A DNA stretch of 64,000 bases from Hetaerina americana. Taxonomy: Eukaryota; Arthropoda; Insecta; Odonata; Calopterygidae. Below are positions 1 to 11,345 of the stretch, piece after piece. The notes under the pieces are model-generated. The model made no database searches. It saw only the letters and a program-made list of their open reading frames with translations, and was not told the origin of the DNA. The DNA lies in contig JAKTNV010000005.1 in assembly GCA_022747635.1 (NCBI GenBank), positions 49,009,013 through 49,073,012 of the forward strand. Direction: 5' to 3'. Numbering within the stretch: the first letter of the stretch is position 1; each line of letters begins with the position of its first letter. The position numbers and the translations under genes were made by a program.

Positions 1-519
1 GTGCCTCCTTTTTTTTCCTGCGCAGACTTCTCGCCCCCTCATTCGTCACCCTACTCCCTTACACTCACCCGTCTCGGATTCAGGTTGTTATTGATGAATG
101 AATTCCAAGTATCGAGAGGAAAGAAAAATAATATAAATTTTCCATTCGGCCGTTATGTTTCCTGACTGTTCCAATATTTCATCGACACGCTGCCTTGATG
201 GGCGTGGCTGGAAAACTCGCGCTTCCCGAAAAATAACTATGTACACAAAAAAAACACTTTTCTGAATAACTCCTTTCATTCTCATCTGCTCAAGATGATA
301 ATCTGAAGCTCCCAAAAGATTGATTACTTCACTTCATCTCCGAGTTTCTCGGTGAGCCACTTCCTTCTCTATTCGTTTTTTTCAGGTAATTTTATGTACT
401 CGTGAATATCGATCACATGCCGTCCGCTTTGAGTGTATTGGTATTGAGAGTATGCATGAGAAGTGAAATATTCGGAAGTTATATCAAGAAATACTTTTTT
501 ATCAGGCCGGATATGTGGC
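1..519. other. Unassigned sequence at window start
   Basis: No gene or repeat is recognised. The first 250 bases are somewhat GC-richer and pyrimidine-rich. The small open frames have no family resemblance. Homology to a repeat or exon outside the window cannot be excluded. Confidence 0.4.
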
Positions 520-850
520 AACAGCAGAAGAAAGATTAGATCGGAACGCAGTCCTGCTGAAGAATGATGAAAATAAAAATGGATAGATCGAATGACTAAT
601 GAAGAAATTCTTCTAAGACTGAGTGAAGAGATAAATTACTGCAAATACTGACGAGAAGAAAATGAACACTAACTCTAAGTACTCTGGAGTTCAATGGTCC
701 AGTGAAGGTTGTAACCGAAAGTCAAATGCCAGAGACAAAGTAAAGGCAAAGGTTGATTTACGGAGTGCAGGTGCCTGATAGAAGACTTTAAAAACTTGGA
801 AGAAAAAAAAGGAACAGAATAAATTGGAGTGCTGTTAAAAATTAATCCTC
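520..850 (+). pseudogene. LINE reverse-transcriptase C-terminal scrap
   Basis: When frameshifts are allowed, about positions 568-640 read as the pattern MKIKWIDRMTNEEILLRLSE. This pattern is typical of the region after the RT domain in RTE/L2-like non-LTR retrotransposons, where K-W-x-D-R-x-T-N-E-E-V/I-L recurs. Stops and frameshifts break it, and no catalytic YADD block is present. It resembles the related tail of the 3.3-4.0 kb LINE fragment. It is a dead fragment; the clade is uncertain. Confidence 0.5.
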
Positions 851-2290
851 CTGCTTATAATCTATGATCCTATGACGCGGACCAAGAGTTCCGATAAAAG
901 TTTGTCATTACATTAACTGAGGCGAAACTTTATTGCACCGGATTATTGGTACAATTTCACCTCCGGATTGTGTATATTGTGGTGACTATTATTATTTAAT
1001 GGAAGGATGGCTGAATCTAGTTTAGTGAGCCAATCACAGAACCGTAAACACGCAAACGTTGTAGATTGTGAAGCATCCAATATTTTTTTTCAAAATTTAA
1101 TTTTTTTTCAGAGCTGAAATACATTTTCTGAGGATTTGTAAGCACTAAGACTATTTTGGAAATATCAAGGTTTGGAACTCAATCAGAGTAAATTTTAGAT
1201 TTAAGTATGCCATTAGCTCAAGTTCCATTTTACCATTTATCTTGCGAATCCATTACCTGAACAAAGAGCATCCATGATCGAGGTAGACTTCAAATATATA
1301 ATTTATGAGTTACCCTGTGCCTTTGATCGATGACTATGCTGGTTAAGAGTATATTGGAAGTCTTTTAACATAGAAGAATTATCATTTAATTATTTCTATT
1401 AAAAAGTCATAGAATGAGTTTCCTTCATGAACCAGTGTTCTAACCCACCATGGCAAACTCTATTACTGCCATGATAAAACTAGTTGTGGTGTGAAAGACG
1501 TTATCTACAAAATACGTCTGCATGCAGTGCAAAAGATTATTTACTAGAAGAAATACTACTGATCAGCAGTCATTAAAGATATGGTTCTAACTGAAAAGTG
1601 TTCTGAAGGAAAACATTCCCTACAAAATCTTAAGTCTTTACTGATCTAAGGTAGAACTTTACTGATATTGCATCACTCCATCTTCAGTGGCTACCTTACA
1701 TTCATCACATTTTGCTGCTCCTATCATATTTAATGTCACCTGAGCACATTGTATTTTTCTGATATAAAGGCAGTTTGGAGCGATGAAAAAGCATATTGTG
1801 TACTAAAATAGCGAATGGAAATGAGTTTTCATTGTTGGCCCATGATCAAGCTAATTGTACATGGATAAGTAACCACCTGAATGTACCTTGGCCATTAAAA
1901 TTGTGAAATCATGACAGTAAAAGTTACAGAAAACTGTGCATAAATTGTGATTACAAATTAGAAAACCTAGTACCCACTCTGAAATTATGGTGTGCAAACA
2001 CCTACTTTATAGTGTACTTGTAATAGATTTAAAACTCTTCACTGAACAAATTTCGTAAAAATGTGTGGCCACTATATCTGAAGCCCTAACATAATGTTCT
2101 ACACATTTCCCTCACACTGTCTGTTTCAGTGAGTATTGTTGGGCAGCGACAGCCAGGGTGATAGGGTTGGGGAGGTAAATAAAGTTAATGTTATGCTACC
2201 CAAAGAGCATATGGATCGTGTCATTGGCAACCTGATGTATCCTGGTAAAATTAAAATCCTCAATGACAACTAAGTTTTTTTTGATATGCG
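851..2290. other. AT-rich intergenic sequence, nothing recognised
   Basis: Neither strand shows an open frame with family resemblance. No inverted repeat or clear repeat end was noticed. Confidence 0.4.

Positions 2291-2350
<60 letters not shown>
2291..2350. repeat. (TA)n microsatellite
   Basis: About 60 bp of TA dinucleotide repeat with one AA interruption. It abuts the 3' end of the SINE-1 copy that reads on the minus strand from about 2640 to 2352, so it may be an expanded retroposon tail. Short Ile-Tyr-rich frames across it are artefacts of the repeat. Confidence 0.95.
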
Positions 2351-2351
<1 letters not shown>

Positions 2352-2352
<1 letters not shown>

Positions 2353-2640
2353 AATAAAAAAACCATAAACACGGTAATCAACCCGAAGGTCGGTTTGGTA
2401 GGTGATAGCAGAGTTCACCCAGTACTAAGCCCGACGGCGTGTGAAATTCACACATCAGGGTAGGGCGGGGGGCAGGTCCTTTCCCTGTGCCGGTTATAGT
2501 TTCCCAGGAAAATCCGAACCCGAAAAATCACATAGCTTGGGTGGAGCTGCAGGTGCCGAGACAGGATTGCCAGGTAATCGAATCCGGGCCCTCTGGCCAG
2601 TAGTCCAACACTCTACTCCTGGACTACCGCGACAGACTTA
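2352..2640 (-). mobile_element. SINE-1 copy (tRNA-like head)
   Basis: Read on the minus strand, it begins GCGGTAGTCCAGGAGTAGAG (box A-like) and then has a box B-like GGATTCGATTAC. The body contains CCTGGGAAACTATA, GGCACAGGGAAAGGA and GAATTTCACAC. The same blocks in the same order occur at 12.3, 24.3 and 29.2-30.3 kb, so this is a dispersed family. The head suggests RNA polymerase III origin. It ends in a T/A-rich tail beside the (TA)n array. Confidence 0.8.
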
Positions 2641-2658
2641 AATTTTATATTATATATA

Positions 2659-3315
2659 CAGGGTCTGTGCAATAAGTACCGGGACTGGTTCCAAAAATCG
2701 AAATTTATTCCAGTTATCATTACAATTACTTGATAATCCTCAAAATGCATTCCTCCTGCATCGACACACTTAGTACGACGCATCTGCTACTCGTCAAAAA
2801 CCCACTGGAAGTCGGTTTCCGGAATACTGTTGAGAGCCTTTGTCGTCGCCGCTTGAACCGCCTCGATGGAGTCGAGCCGATATCCTTTGAGCTCCCTTTT
2901 TATTCGCGGAAACAAGAAAAAGTCTGGTGGAGCCAGGTTAGGGCTCTGGGAAGGGGGGGTGAGGCAACGTTGCCACGCCGAATTTCGTCATCAACTGTCG
3001 CACAACAATCGCACCTTGGCACGGCGCGTTGTCAAGGTGAAGTTTTCAATTCTTCGCAATGGCTGGTCGCCCGCGCGTTACGCAATTTCGTAAGTGTGTC
3101 AGTACTTGCACGTAAAATGCAGCATTTACGGTCGTTCCAGTAGGAACAAACTCCTTGTGAACAATGCCGAAAAAAAATCAGCATAGTTTTGATTTTGGAT
3201 GTTATCATTCGAGCTTTTTTTTTGCTTCCGGGTCGTACTGGAACACCCATATTTCATCGCCGGTAATAACGTTGTCGAGAAAATCTTCATCTTCCTGGGC
3301 ACAGTTCAATATTTC
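2659..3315 (-). mobile_element. Decayed mariner transposon, 5' part lost
   Basis: The plus-strand left end is a terminal repeat starting CAGGGTCTGTGCAATAAGTA at a TA target. The same terminal motif, diverged, bounds the mariner at 29398-30206. On the minus strand around 3250-3040 the frame reads RPGSKKKARMITSKIK and then NARATSH, matching the middle of mariner transposase before the catalytic H-x-D-N-A block. Frameshifts and stops are frequent, and the opposite end is replaced by a LINE fragment at about 3315. It is non-functional. Confidence 0.8.
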
Positions 3316-4040
3316 TTGCGAAATTGCTGAATGAATTGGAAATTCAGTGCGACAGGTATGGAATGAAAATCTATATTAATAAAACAAAGGTTATGCGATT
3401 TTCCAGAAAGAAAAAGGCTAAGCTAAACATTAAAATAGGAGGGCAAAAACTGGAGCTGGTAGAACAGTTTACGTATCTCGGAAGTGTTTTGGACCAACAC
3501 GGTCCAAGTAGTGGGGACGTTAGGAGAAGAATTGCGCTAGGCAAAGAGGCTTTCACAAGGAGGAGGGAGTTGATGACAGGGACGATATTAAGAAGTAAGG
3601 ATATTAAGAAAAGACTCGTAAAAACTTCGATATTGAGTGTAGCTATGTACGGCGCGGAAACCTGGTCATTGAAGCAGGAGGATAGACGTAGACTGGAGGC
3701 TTTTGAAATGTGGGTGTGGAGAAGAATGGAGAAGGTGAAATGGACAGAGAAGAAAACAAATGAGGAAGTACTTGGTATGGTGGGCGAAGAGAGGGGTTTG
3801 TTGGGAGCAATCCTATGGAGGCAGGAAAAGTGGATGAAGGGGGTGTTGACCGGCAGTGGGATGTTGAAGACTATGATAGAGGGTAGAATGTTGGGCAAAA
3901 GAGGAAAGGGAAGGAACAGGATAGGGATGTTGGACGGGATGAAGGGAGGAAGAAAGTATTCAGAGATGAAGAGGGACCTGATGTAGATTAAGATACTGGA
4001 CTTTGTGTTTTGTTAGGAGTCACAAAATATTTACTTAGTA
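3316..4040 (+). pseudogene. LINE RT C-terminal fragment (220-codon open frame)
   Basis: An open frame runs from 3324 to a stop at 3984-3986 and keeps coding similarity throughout. It begins with DRYGMKIYINKTKVM (RT thumb entry), continues with FTYLGSVLDQHG, AMYGAETWSLK and WRRMEKVKW-TEKKTNEEVL, and ends in a basic G-R-rich tail. This is the post-catalytic thumb/connection region of RTE/L2-like non-LTR retrotransposons. The finger, palm and YADD residues lie upstream and are missing, so it is 5'-truncated and joins the mariner relic directly. The open frame suggests it is younger than the other LINE copies in the window. Related tails occur at 9.3-10.0, 25.4-25.9 and 49.86-50.06 kb. Confidence 0.85.
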
Positions 4041-4085
4041 GTTGTGTTTATCCTTAACTTACCTGAACCGGTAGATTACTTTAAA

Positions 4086-4088
<3 letters not shown>

Positions 4089-4156
<68 letters not shown>

Positions 4157-4157
4157 T
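4089..4157. repeat. (TA)n microsatellite
   Basis: About 62 bp of uninterrupted TA repeat followed by CATATATG. It lies about 50 bp downstream of the LINE 3' end at 3.3-4.0 kb. Confidence 0.95.
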
Positions 4158-4159
4158 GT

Positions 4160-5685
4160 GTATGAATCATTAATGAGGCTTCATTTTAAGTTTTCTAAAA
4201 GATCAGCATTATCAGGATTTCTATTTTATAAAACCAAATTAGATAGTATATTTTGTTGTCAATATATGATTTGTGCACCAAACCACTTGGTAAAGGCATC
4301 ATGGTGATGTAGTATGAAAGTTTTATTGCTATTTTGTGACACATAAAGCTATAAATGCATTTTTAAACACTTTGGAAGGTGACAACATGTTCAGGGGATA
4401 GATGTATGAAGTGACTTATATCAGAGGGAGAGACTGTGGATGAGGAGTGATGGATAACAAATGAGAAGATGGGAGGATTTGTCGCTGGTGACAATGACTT
4501 TGGAAACAAATTGAGAAGAGAGAGATCAGGGGAGCATAGAGCTGAAGAAATTAGATCTTGTGTGTTGAAGAAAAAAATAATGCTGCGAGGATTACCAATT
4601 ATTAAATTTTCCTAAGTAAGCCTTTTTATCCCTTTGTAAAATAAATGATTGAATATACATTTTACTCAATTTCTTCACACCAAAGAGACAAAGATATCTT
4701 CCTCTTCTTGCTTTATATAATATCATGAAACTGTGGTCCTCAGTGATAAACATGGATTCTGACTAGTAAAGAATTTGCAGGGAAATTTTATTTTATAGAA
4801 ATGTGTGAAAAATAATTCAGCCTATTGCATTGTACTTAACCCATAATCATCCCAAAGTAAAGGAATAAAATGGATTAATGTATGTTCTAATATTTTTCAA
4901 CTGTATTTAATATCCAGCATTTTCCTTCTCAATGAAGTTTCGCACTGCATTGATCAATTAATACCCTAGCTCATCTTTAGATATTCCTGGCATCAAGCAC
5001 TCTTTTCATCTACACTATTTTTGGAAAGGTTGTATTGATTCATGAATGTGCATATTTCCTTTCTTCTTTACTTGCTGAGCCACCTCTTTTATGCGGAAGT
5101 GGAATATGAGTATTGTTGATGGGTAGATCAGGAAGATAAAATGCCACCTACGCATTTCCCTTCTTCTAGTGCTTCTATACAGCACATCCTCAACTGAAAT
5201 CTATTATTTCCTATTATGTGTTCTGGAAGTGTTAATTGAATATTCATAGCATAATATTATTTTATAATCCCAGGTAATAAATTTCAGTTGAATTTTTTTA
5301 TAAAAAAATAAAATTGAAAGTTTCTTTCCTCTCAGATTACTCAAAATTAAAACAGCCAATTTTATTTTAAAATATATAATAAAATGTCCTAAGTTGTTCT
5401 TCATGAATAATTTTCAGATTCCAACCATTAACCCAAGCAACATTTACTTTTATATTTAGTAGATTTGTAATTGTATCATGCCGTAAGATTTTGCATTAAT
5501 GTTGAGGGAATGATTCCTCTTTATCTTTTCAAGGAATACTCTTCCATATAAGGTGTTTGTGAAATGTAATAGGATTTGATTATTGCCCTTGTTAGGATAC
5601 CAGGCAAAATAATCAATGGGTTTATGAGCATAAGCCTTTAAAGAAAGAAGCCAGAAAACTTCCTTAATGAGTGAGAAAAATCAAG
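4160..5685. other. AT-rich sequence, nothing firmly recognised
   Basis: 4380-4600 is purine-rich on the plus strand, like decayed LINE coding sequence in this window, but no motif could be read. The remainder shows no gene or repeat boundary. Confidence 0.35.
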
Positions 5686-5689
5686 AAAT

Positions 5690-5895
5690 TAGATTTGGGA
5701 TGTTTAGCCATATGTTGAAATGAAATTAATGCCAAATAGCTTCAACAGTACCTAGGGTTAAGCTAGAAGGTAGAAAGCTTAGATGAAGACCAAATAAGAC
5801 CTGGATACACGTGAAAGTATGTATTAAGAAAGGTAAAAATGATATGAAAGGGTGGAATAAATGAAGAAATAGACCTGAGAAGAATTAGAAGATGA
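5690..5895 (+). pseudogene. LINE C-terminal tail relic
   Basis: Allowing frameshifts and stops, it reads GMFSHML, then KLEGRKLR, RPNKTWIHVKV and MKGWN. This resembles the end of many non-LTR ORF2 proteins, with the pattern lG-H-llR ... G-K-R-x-R-G-R-P-x-x-x-W-x-d followed by a short basic helix. No RT core is present. The clade cannot be assigned. Confidence 0.45.
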
Positions 5896-6185
5896 TGATT
5901 CAATATGCTAACCCCAAGTGAAATTGAAATGGATCCATGTGGAAAAATAAGAATTCAATTTAATTATAAGGGTTTACAGCATCGGTTTAAAGTGTCATAA
6001 ATAATTACTTGTATTAAATCAAAATTCGCAAGGTATCTAATTTTGACAATTAATATTTTTATGCTTCACAATGACCATGTGGAGAAATAATTACTAAAAT
6101 CTTTTATTTTAATTTTAAAATAAAATTCATCATTTTCTTCTCTTCTTTGTTAGAGTAAATAAATATATTTTTCTTATTTTATCAT

Positions 6186-6200
6186 AGAGAGAGAGAGAGA
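6186..6200. repeat. Short (GA)n run
   Basis: A run of seven GA units between AT-rich flanks, about 50 bp before the mariner relic. Confidence 0.9.
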
Positions 6201-6249
6201 AAATAAAATACTTGTATAGGTGTTTCTTTCACATTTTCCTTTGGCCAAG

Positions 6250-6985
6250 CAGTTAGTCATGGAGGTTCGCCAACTGAAAGTGTAAAAAATTGCTGAAGCT
6301 GTAGAGATATCATCTGAACAAGCACATCACATTTTAGCAGTGGAATTGGATACAAAAAAATCATCTGCTAGATGGGTGCCACTACTCTTGACGCAGGTTC
6401 ACAAACGCATCAGAATGGAAATTTTCCAACAATGTTTAACAGAAGACAAAACAGAGGGAACATTTTGCAAGTCATCATTACCAAGGAAAGCAAAGGTAAT
6501 ACTAATCAGCTGGAAAGGTAATGGCTTCATTTTTCTGGAATGTAAAAGTGATTCTGCTGTTAGATTTTCTTCCCACTGGTTGAACAATTACTGGAGAATA
6601 CTGTGCTAACCTCATGGGCAAAATATAGCAAAAGGTACATGAAAAAAGGTCAGATTTGGCAGGGAAGAAAGTCATCTCTCATCAAGACAATGCACACACA
6701 TGTCATTGCCATGGCAAAAATAAGTGAACTAAGGTACAAATTGTTGCCACAACCGCCTTATTAGGCTGATTTGGCTCCATAAGATTTCCATTTCTTCCCC
6801 AAGCTCAAAGTTTTCTTTGGTGGACGGAGATTCTCTTCAAAACAAGAACTAACAGCCAAAGTATATGGGTATTTTGCAGGCTTGAAGGAATCTAATTTTC
6901 GAGATAGGATCAAGACATTGGAACATTGCTGAATCAAGTACATTAGTGTACAAGGAGACTACATTAATAATAATGAAGTTTCACT
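6250..6985 (+). mobile_element. Decayed mariner transposase, near full span
   Basis: Frameshifted coding similarity spans most of a mariner transposase. It starts with MEVRQLKV-KIAEAVEIS and SSARWVPLLLT (N-terminal helix-turn-helix region), continues with PRKAKVILISW, and then SHQDNAHTCHCHGKN-like remnants of the second catalytic Asp block around 6680-6720. KLLPQPPY-ADLAP remnants near 6740-6790 match the third Asp block, and the 3' end reads KCIELQGDYI-like near 6930-6970. Stops and frameshifts are numerous and no clear terminal repeats were found. It is dead and older than the 19.4 kb copy. Confidence 0.75.
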
Positions 6986-6989
6986 GAAA

Positions 6990-7655
6990 TAAGTCTTTTT
7001 TTCTATTCCATTCCGAGAACTTTTCAAATTATCCTGATAGATAGGTATTTTTATGTTGTATTAGGATGGTTTCAGAAAATGGAATCATTGAAGACCCCTT
7101 CATTAAGTGTATATAGCAAACCTTCATTGTGAAACTTGTTATTCATGAATCTGGTTTTATCTCTATAAATAATAGTCAATCACTCATTTTCTCTACACAT
7201 ACCACTCTTCTTCATACCTTCTTGTTTAATTTCAATGATTTTCTCATCCTCTGTATATTACTCTATATCTATTTCTACAAAATAATCACATCCATGTATC
7301 CCTCTCACCTCACAAAATGCTAACATATCTTTATTACTCTTTTATTTCATGCTGCATATTCCCTTACTTCCTTCCATGCTGCATATTCCCTCTCCTCAAC
7401 ATCATCCTAACATTTCAAGTCCCTATTCTAACAACTATAGTTCTTTTCTATGGATTCTCCTCCACTGTTTTCCAATTGGCTGTGAAAGGATCTCATGTGA
7501 TGAAAATCCAAGGCTTCCAGGGCATGACACCCATCCTTATTACCTAAGTATCATAATGGGCAAAACAAATTTTTGTTTTTTATCATAAATTAATTGGATA
7601 AATAACTGAGATGAATTCCCATTTCCTCCCTCAATAGGTAATCATTCCTACATGA
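6990..7655. other. Intergenic sequence, nothing recognised
   Basis: A pyrimidine-rich stretch at about 7180-7480 gives small open frames without family resemblance. Confidence 0.35.
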
Positions 7656-7673
7656 CACTATTGCTTTAAATGG

Positions 7674-7829
7674 CTGGCCCAGTTAGGTAAGATGCCATCG
7701 CAGCCACCTAACTGAGGAACAGAGGTTGCATGGGCCAACAACTTATCTCCCATAGATGACCATGCCAAGAATGACTGCTGAGGGTTTTGCTGGTAATAAC
7801 AGTGATAACTGCTATCACCAGCAAAACCC
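7674..7829. repeat. Block of nested inverted repeats
   Basis: The block has two adjacent structures. In the first, an outer stem CTGGCCCA (7674-7681) pairs with TGGGCCAA (7731-7738) and encloses CAGTTAGGT (7680-7688) against ACCTAACTG (7706-7714). The second is a 48-bp near-palindrome at 7782-7829: a perfect 13-bp stem, GGGTTTTGCTGGT against ACCAGCAAAACCC, around a partly palindromic centre. No coding similarity is seen. It may be the core of a small foldback or hairpin element; no flanking target duplication was found. Confidence 0.7.
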
Positions 7830-8329
7830 ACCAGCTCAGAGCAAGCCCTTCCACCACATCAAGATTGTAGTCCATGGGGGAGGACCAAACGCACGATTCA
7901 AAATTCAGTTAACACACTCATGATGAAATATATCATCCAGAGTGGATAGTTATAAAAAAATGCGTTCATGGGTTCACTTAATCATATTTTGACCACATGA
8001 TTGGTTCCATGGAGTGGATTTGTATGTTTCATAAAAAGTTGAAGAATTTTAAGCATAGGAATTGACAGTAACACCTATGGGTTCAACCCTATTTATACAA
8101 GCTTAGTCCATTTCAGATCTTTATGCTTTATATACTCAACAGTACAGCCCAAGTCATCGAGCAAACAGAAATCAAATCTCCAGCTCAGTACTACAGATAG
8201 CATAATTTTTCTGGAAAGTTTTTTAGAACTATTATCATACAAAGAACAAATTTCTCATAATTGAATACATGTTAATTTTTGCACTCATCTCTTGCTACTG
8301 ATAATTGTAACGTGTTCAAATATCTATTA

Positions 8330-8625
8330 TTTGGACTGGATTTTTCAGTTTATCCTGTTCCCCACTTGGGATACTATGAGAAGAGCATTTCAAGTCAGTA
8401 TGATGTCCATCACATGGGACATTAAATTGAAAATGATACCTTTCATTGAGAGTAGGCTAATGCTGATGGGTTTCTTTCCAATCTTCATCCACTCCCAGAA
8501 CATCCTACCCCTACCAGATTGCCCATGTATCCCTTCCGGTGCAAATGGCCTCTGCTGTCAGTCACCTCCCCTAATAACTACAACCACTGCTACTGCTATT
8601 ATTTGGATTAGGCTAATCAATTCCA
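8330..8625 (+). mobile_element. SINE-2 copy (diverged)
   Basis: The body matches the clearer copy at 53130-53440 in block order: TCCTGATCCC-like entry, GAGAAGAGCATTTCAAGT, a CCTACCC block, GCTGTCAGTCACCTCCC, and a tail of ACT/TAC trinucleotides (ACTACAACCACTGCTACTGC). The tRNA-like head is not legible in this copy. Confidence 0.6.
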
Positions 8626-8794
8626 CTTCTTTGTTGCATTCCAGCTTTGGAGATATGGGAGATCCATGAATCTCTCCTCCAAAATCCATGAATCCCTCCT
8701 CTGAAAAAATTTTCAGTGATCCTACAGATTTCAGATGTATTCAATGTTTTTTTTATTGGTGAACCAAGCGATTAAAACATACCAAGACTGGGTG

Positions 8795-10060
8795 AGGGAA
8801 GAGAGCATATTCCTTTCTCACATTGACTTTTTGTCTAGAAAAGATAGAATGTAGGATCATAAGAGGATGGAGAACAAGGTAAAGGACTACTTTGGGGAAG
8901 ATCCATTTGAATTTACTAAAGGGAGGAGTACCCAAAATAGCATAATAGTAATGAAAGCCCTTAAAGAAAAGAAAAAAGAATTTTACCAAAATGTAATTAT
9001 TTCTTTTTTGGATTTCACAAAGGCATTTAATAAGAGTTAATTGGGTATCATGAACATTTTACAAGAGATATGACTCTAATGGAGGAATAGACAACTTATC
9101 CCAAGCGATTACAAGTCTTAGATTTCATAAGTAAGGTTGTATATTGAGAATCAGGATGACAGTGTTAGGCAAAAGGGGTATGGCAGAGCTATCCATTTTC
9201 ACACATACTTGTAATTTGTATGGGAAGGAAATGGTAAGGCATCAGACAGGCTGGCAGTAGTAATAAAGCTAGGGAAGTCATGATTGGGTTTAGACTTGCA
9301 AATATTTAATCTTTATTATCCAGTAACACAAGTGATTACAGTAATTGCTGTGTAAGTTACAGGACTAATAAATAGATATTAGGTGAGAGTAAATGTAAAT
9401 AAAAGTAAGGTTATGAGGTCCTTAAAAAATATGGAGACTAAGTCAATAGTTAAACTTAGAGAGGATAAGCTAGGCAGACAGAACAGTTCACTTACTTTGG
9501 AATGGTTAGGATGCAATTAATCAAAGCAGGAAAGTCAATAATATTATATGATATTAAAAGTTAAAGAGGCTTTAACGGAGAGAAGATTTTTTTTTACAAA
9601 AAATATACTTGTGATGCCTGAGACTTTTAAGTTTATGAAAAGGAGGAAGTTGACAACAGAAACCTTGGGTTAGTAAAGGTGTTGAAACAATAAGTGACAT
9701 CTTTGCTGTGGAGAATTATTTTGTTCAGCTCAAATACTTATCCAAAAATACAAGAGGATAAGCAAATATTGGACATATTTGAAATGTGAGTGTTCAGAAA
9801 AATGGAAAACATGAAATGGTTAGAAAGGAAAAGAAGTTATAAAGTGCTATATAGCTAAAGGAGAACAGAAGGTTGTTGAGAGTTAGTTATTCAGAGAAGA
9901 CAAAAAATTGGTACCGTAGAGTGCATTGCATGGCAATGGAATGTTGTAGACTATGATAGTGGAGAGAACATTGGGGAAGGAAAATTGATGGAGGAAAACT
10001 TGGGCAGTTTAAAATAAGGCATGTAGAGTTTTAGGATGTTTCATTATAGCGCATGGGTTA
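8795..10060 (+). pseudogene. Decayed LINE reverse-transcriptase
   Basis: Frameshifted RT similarity runs in order. At 8860-8970 it reads DYFGEDPFEFTKG then IVMKALKEK; at 9000-9040, FLDFTKAFN (palm motif A with its first catalytic Asp); at 9170-9240, a VLFNLYGKEMVR-like region. The thumb region is at 9400-9560, and the connection and tail at 9780-10000 include MWVFRKMENMKW-like and GMLXTMIVERTLGK-like stretches. The tail parallels the open 3.3-4.0 kb copy, so the family is shared. Stops are frequent and it is non-functional. Confidence 0.75.
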
Positions 10061-10695
10061 ATGGTTATTAAATACCATGCCAGGTGAGACTTGAAAGTGT
10101 AACAGAGCTTAGTCCCTAGCCATCAAAAACTAAGTTTAACCAATTAATTATAACAATATTTGTCATAAAACTGCAGGAAGAAGTAGCCATGGTGTAAAAT
10201 TAAATAATTTCAATCCATATTTAAAATATACTTTACACTTTCAGGCTTCACTTCGTGGAATTGTTTGATGTCCATATTAAATGAGTTTGGAATTTTGCAC
10301 AGACTTAATTTTACGGTACAATACATTTCACTGACTTGCAGCATCATCAGGTACAAGTTTGACCACGATTAAAAAACTAAAATCATTGCATGATATCGTA
10401 TTGCTCAATTAAGAGACCATAGAAGGGTGTAATTTCATTGCAAGAGAGATTATTGTGAGTTCTAAATAAAGCAATATATTTTCTTCACAACAAAGATTGT
10501 TTTCAGCAGAAAAATCAATAAAGGGAGAGAAGTGATGGAATAAATAGGTTTGGAGCAATGATGCCTGAGTAGGGTGTGGTAGAAATATTTTTTCAAGTTG
10601 ACTTTCATGACCACAAGGTTATCACTGTCCATCCATAGTTCTTCAAAGCTCTCTGATTGGTTGTCTCCTGAAAGGTCCGTTTCCAAGTAGATGAG
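10061..10695. other. Unassigned sequence between LINE and Penelope relics
   Basis: Small minus-strand open frames at 10462-10686 follow the Penelope RT relic downstream in its own orientation. They could be its decayed linker, but no GIY-YIG motif was found there. Confidence 0.35.
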
Positions 10696-10699
10696 AGGC

Positions 10700-11345
10700 T
10701 GTATCCACCTTTTCAGTCGATCTATTAGGGTTATTTTCTAAATTATACTGATTATTCCTAGAAAGTAGCAAGAACTTTGCCAGAATTTTTGTCCCCTTGG
10801 AATTGACTGGGTGCCTAGATCCAGAGCATGTATGTATGGCTACGGTAGAGTGATGAAATTGTTTATTTTCCAAAGCTCTGACAGGCTTCTTCCTTCTGTA
10901 TCAGACTGAACTTCCCCTCTAGTCGATTTATGGTTTCCATGGGACCAACCGATTTGATACAGTCCTTCATGCATGAGTGCTGGAATGCTATAGGTATATC
11001 GTCCTCATATCTGATCCACAGAGAGGATTTCTTCTTGGAGAATTCTACGGCCTTCTATTCAAAGTCTTCTATCTAAAGTTTGGTCTCTACTGGCGATGTG
11101 GGCGATACCATGACCGTTTCATCGTTCTGCTGGGAATATTTCTCGGTCCAAACGAAGGTGTTCCTGGGGTAAAACTCAATCAGATCGGGAAAGTCTTTTA
11201 TCAGGCATTCGGAAGCAAGTCCTTGGATGATGTGAATGGATCATCAACGGAAAAATTGGTAAACAAGGGGATTACGAGAAAATTCACGAACACATCGCCT
11301 CCTTTGACCGTGATACCACTGATGCCGTAAATAATTCTTTTCATT
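10700..11345 (-). pseudogene. Penelope-like element reverse-transcriptase relic
   Basis: On the minus strand a decayed frame reads VFVNFLVIPLFTNFSVDD near 11315-11260, matching the Penelope motif VSFDVxSLFTNvPvD. It then reads FVWTEKYSQQNDETVMVSPT near 11170-11110, matching the FxWnxxfYrQxxGtAMGSPlSP block, and LWIRYEDD near 11030, which stands where Penelope RTs have R-Y-V-D-D. The remainder gives short tail matches. Three frame changes and several stops make it inactive. The family is typical of arthropod genomes. Confidence 0.75.

Noticed and set aside
2196..2463. Open frames with long Ile-Tyr runs on both strands
   Set aside because: They are translations of the (TA)n array, as are those at 4044-4307 and 15577-15846; there is no coding signal outside the repeat.
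2730..3143. 137-codon plus-strand open frame
   Set aside because: It is the antisense shadow of the minus-strand mariner relic.
3371..3898. 175-codon minus-strand open frame
   Set aside because: It is the antisense shadow of the open LINE tail, whose plus-strand frame carries the conserved residues.
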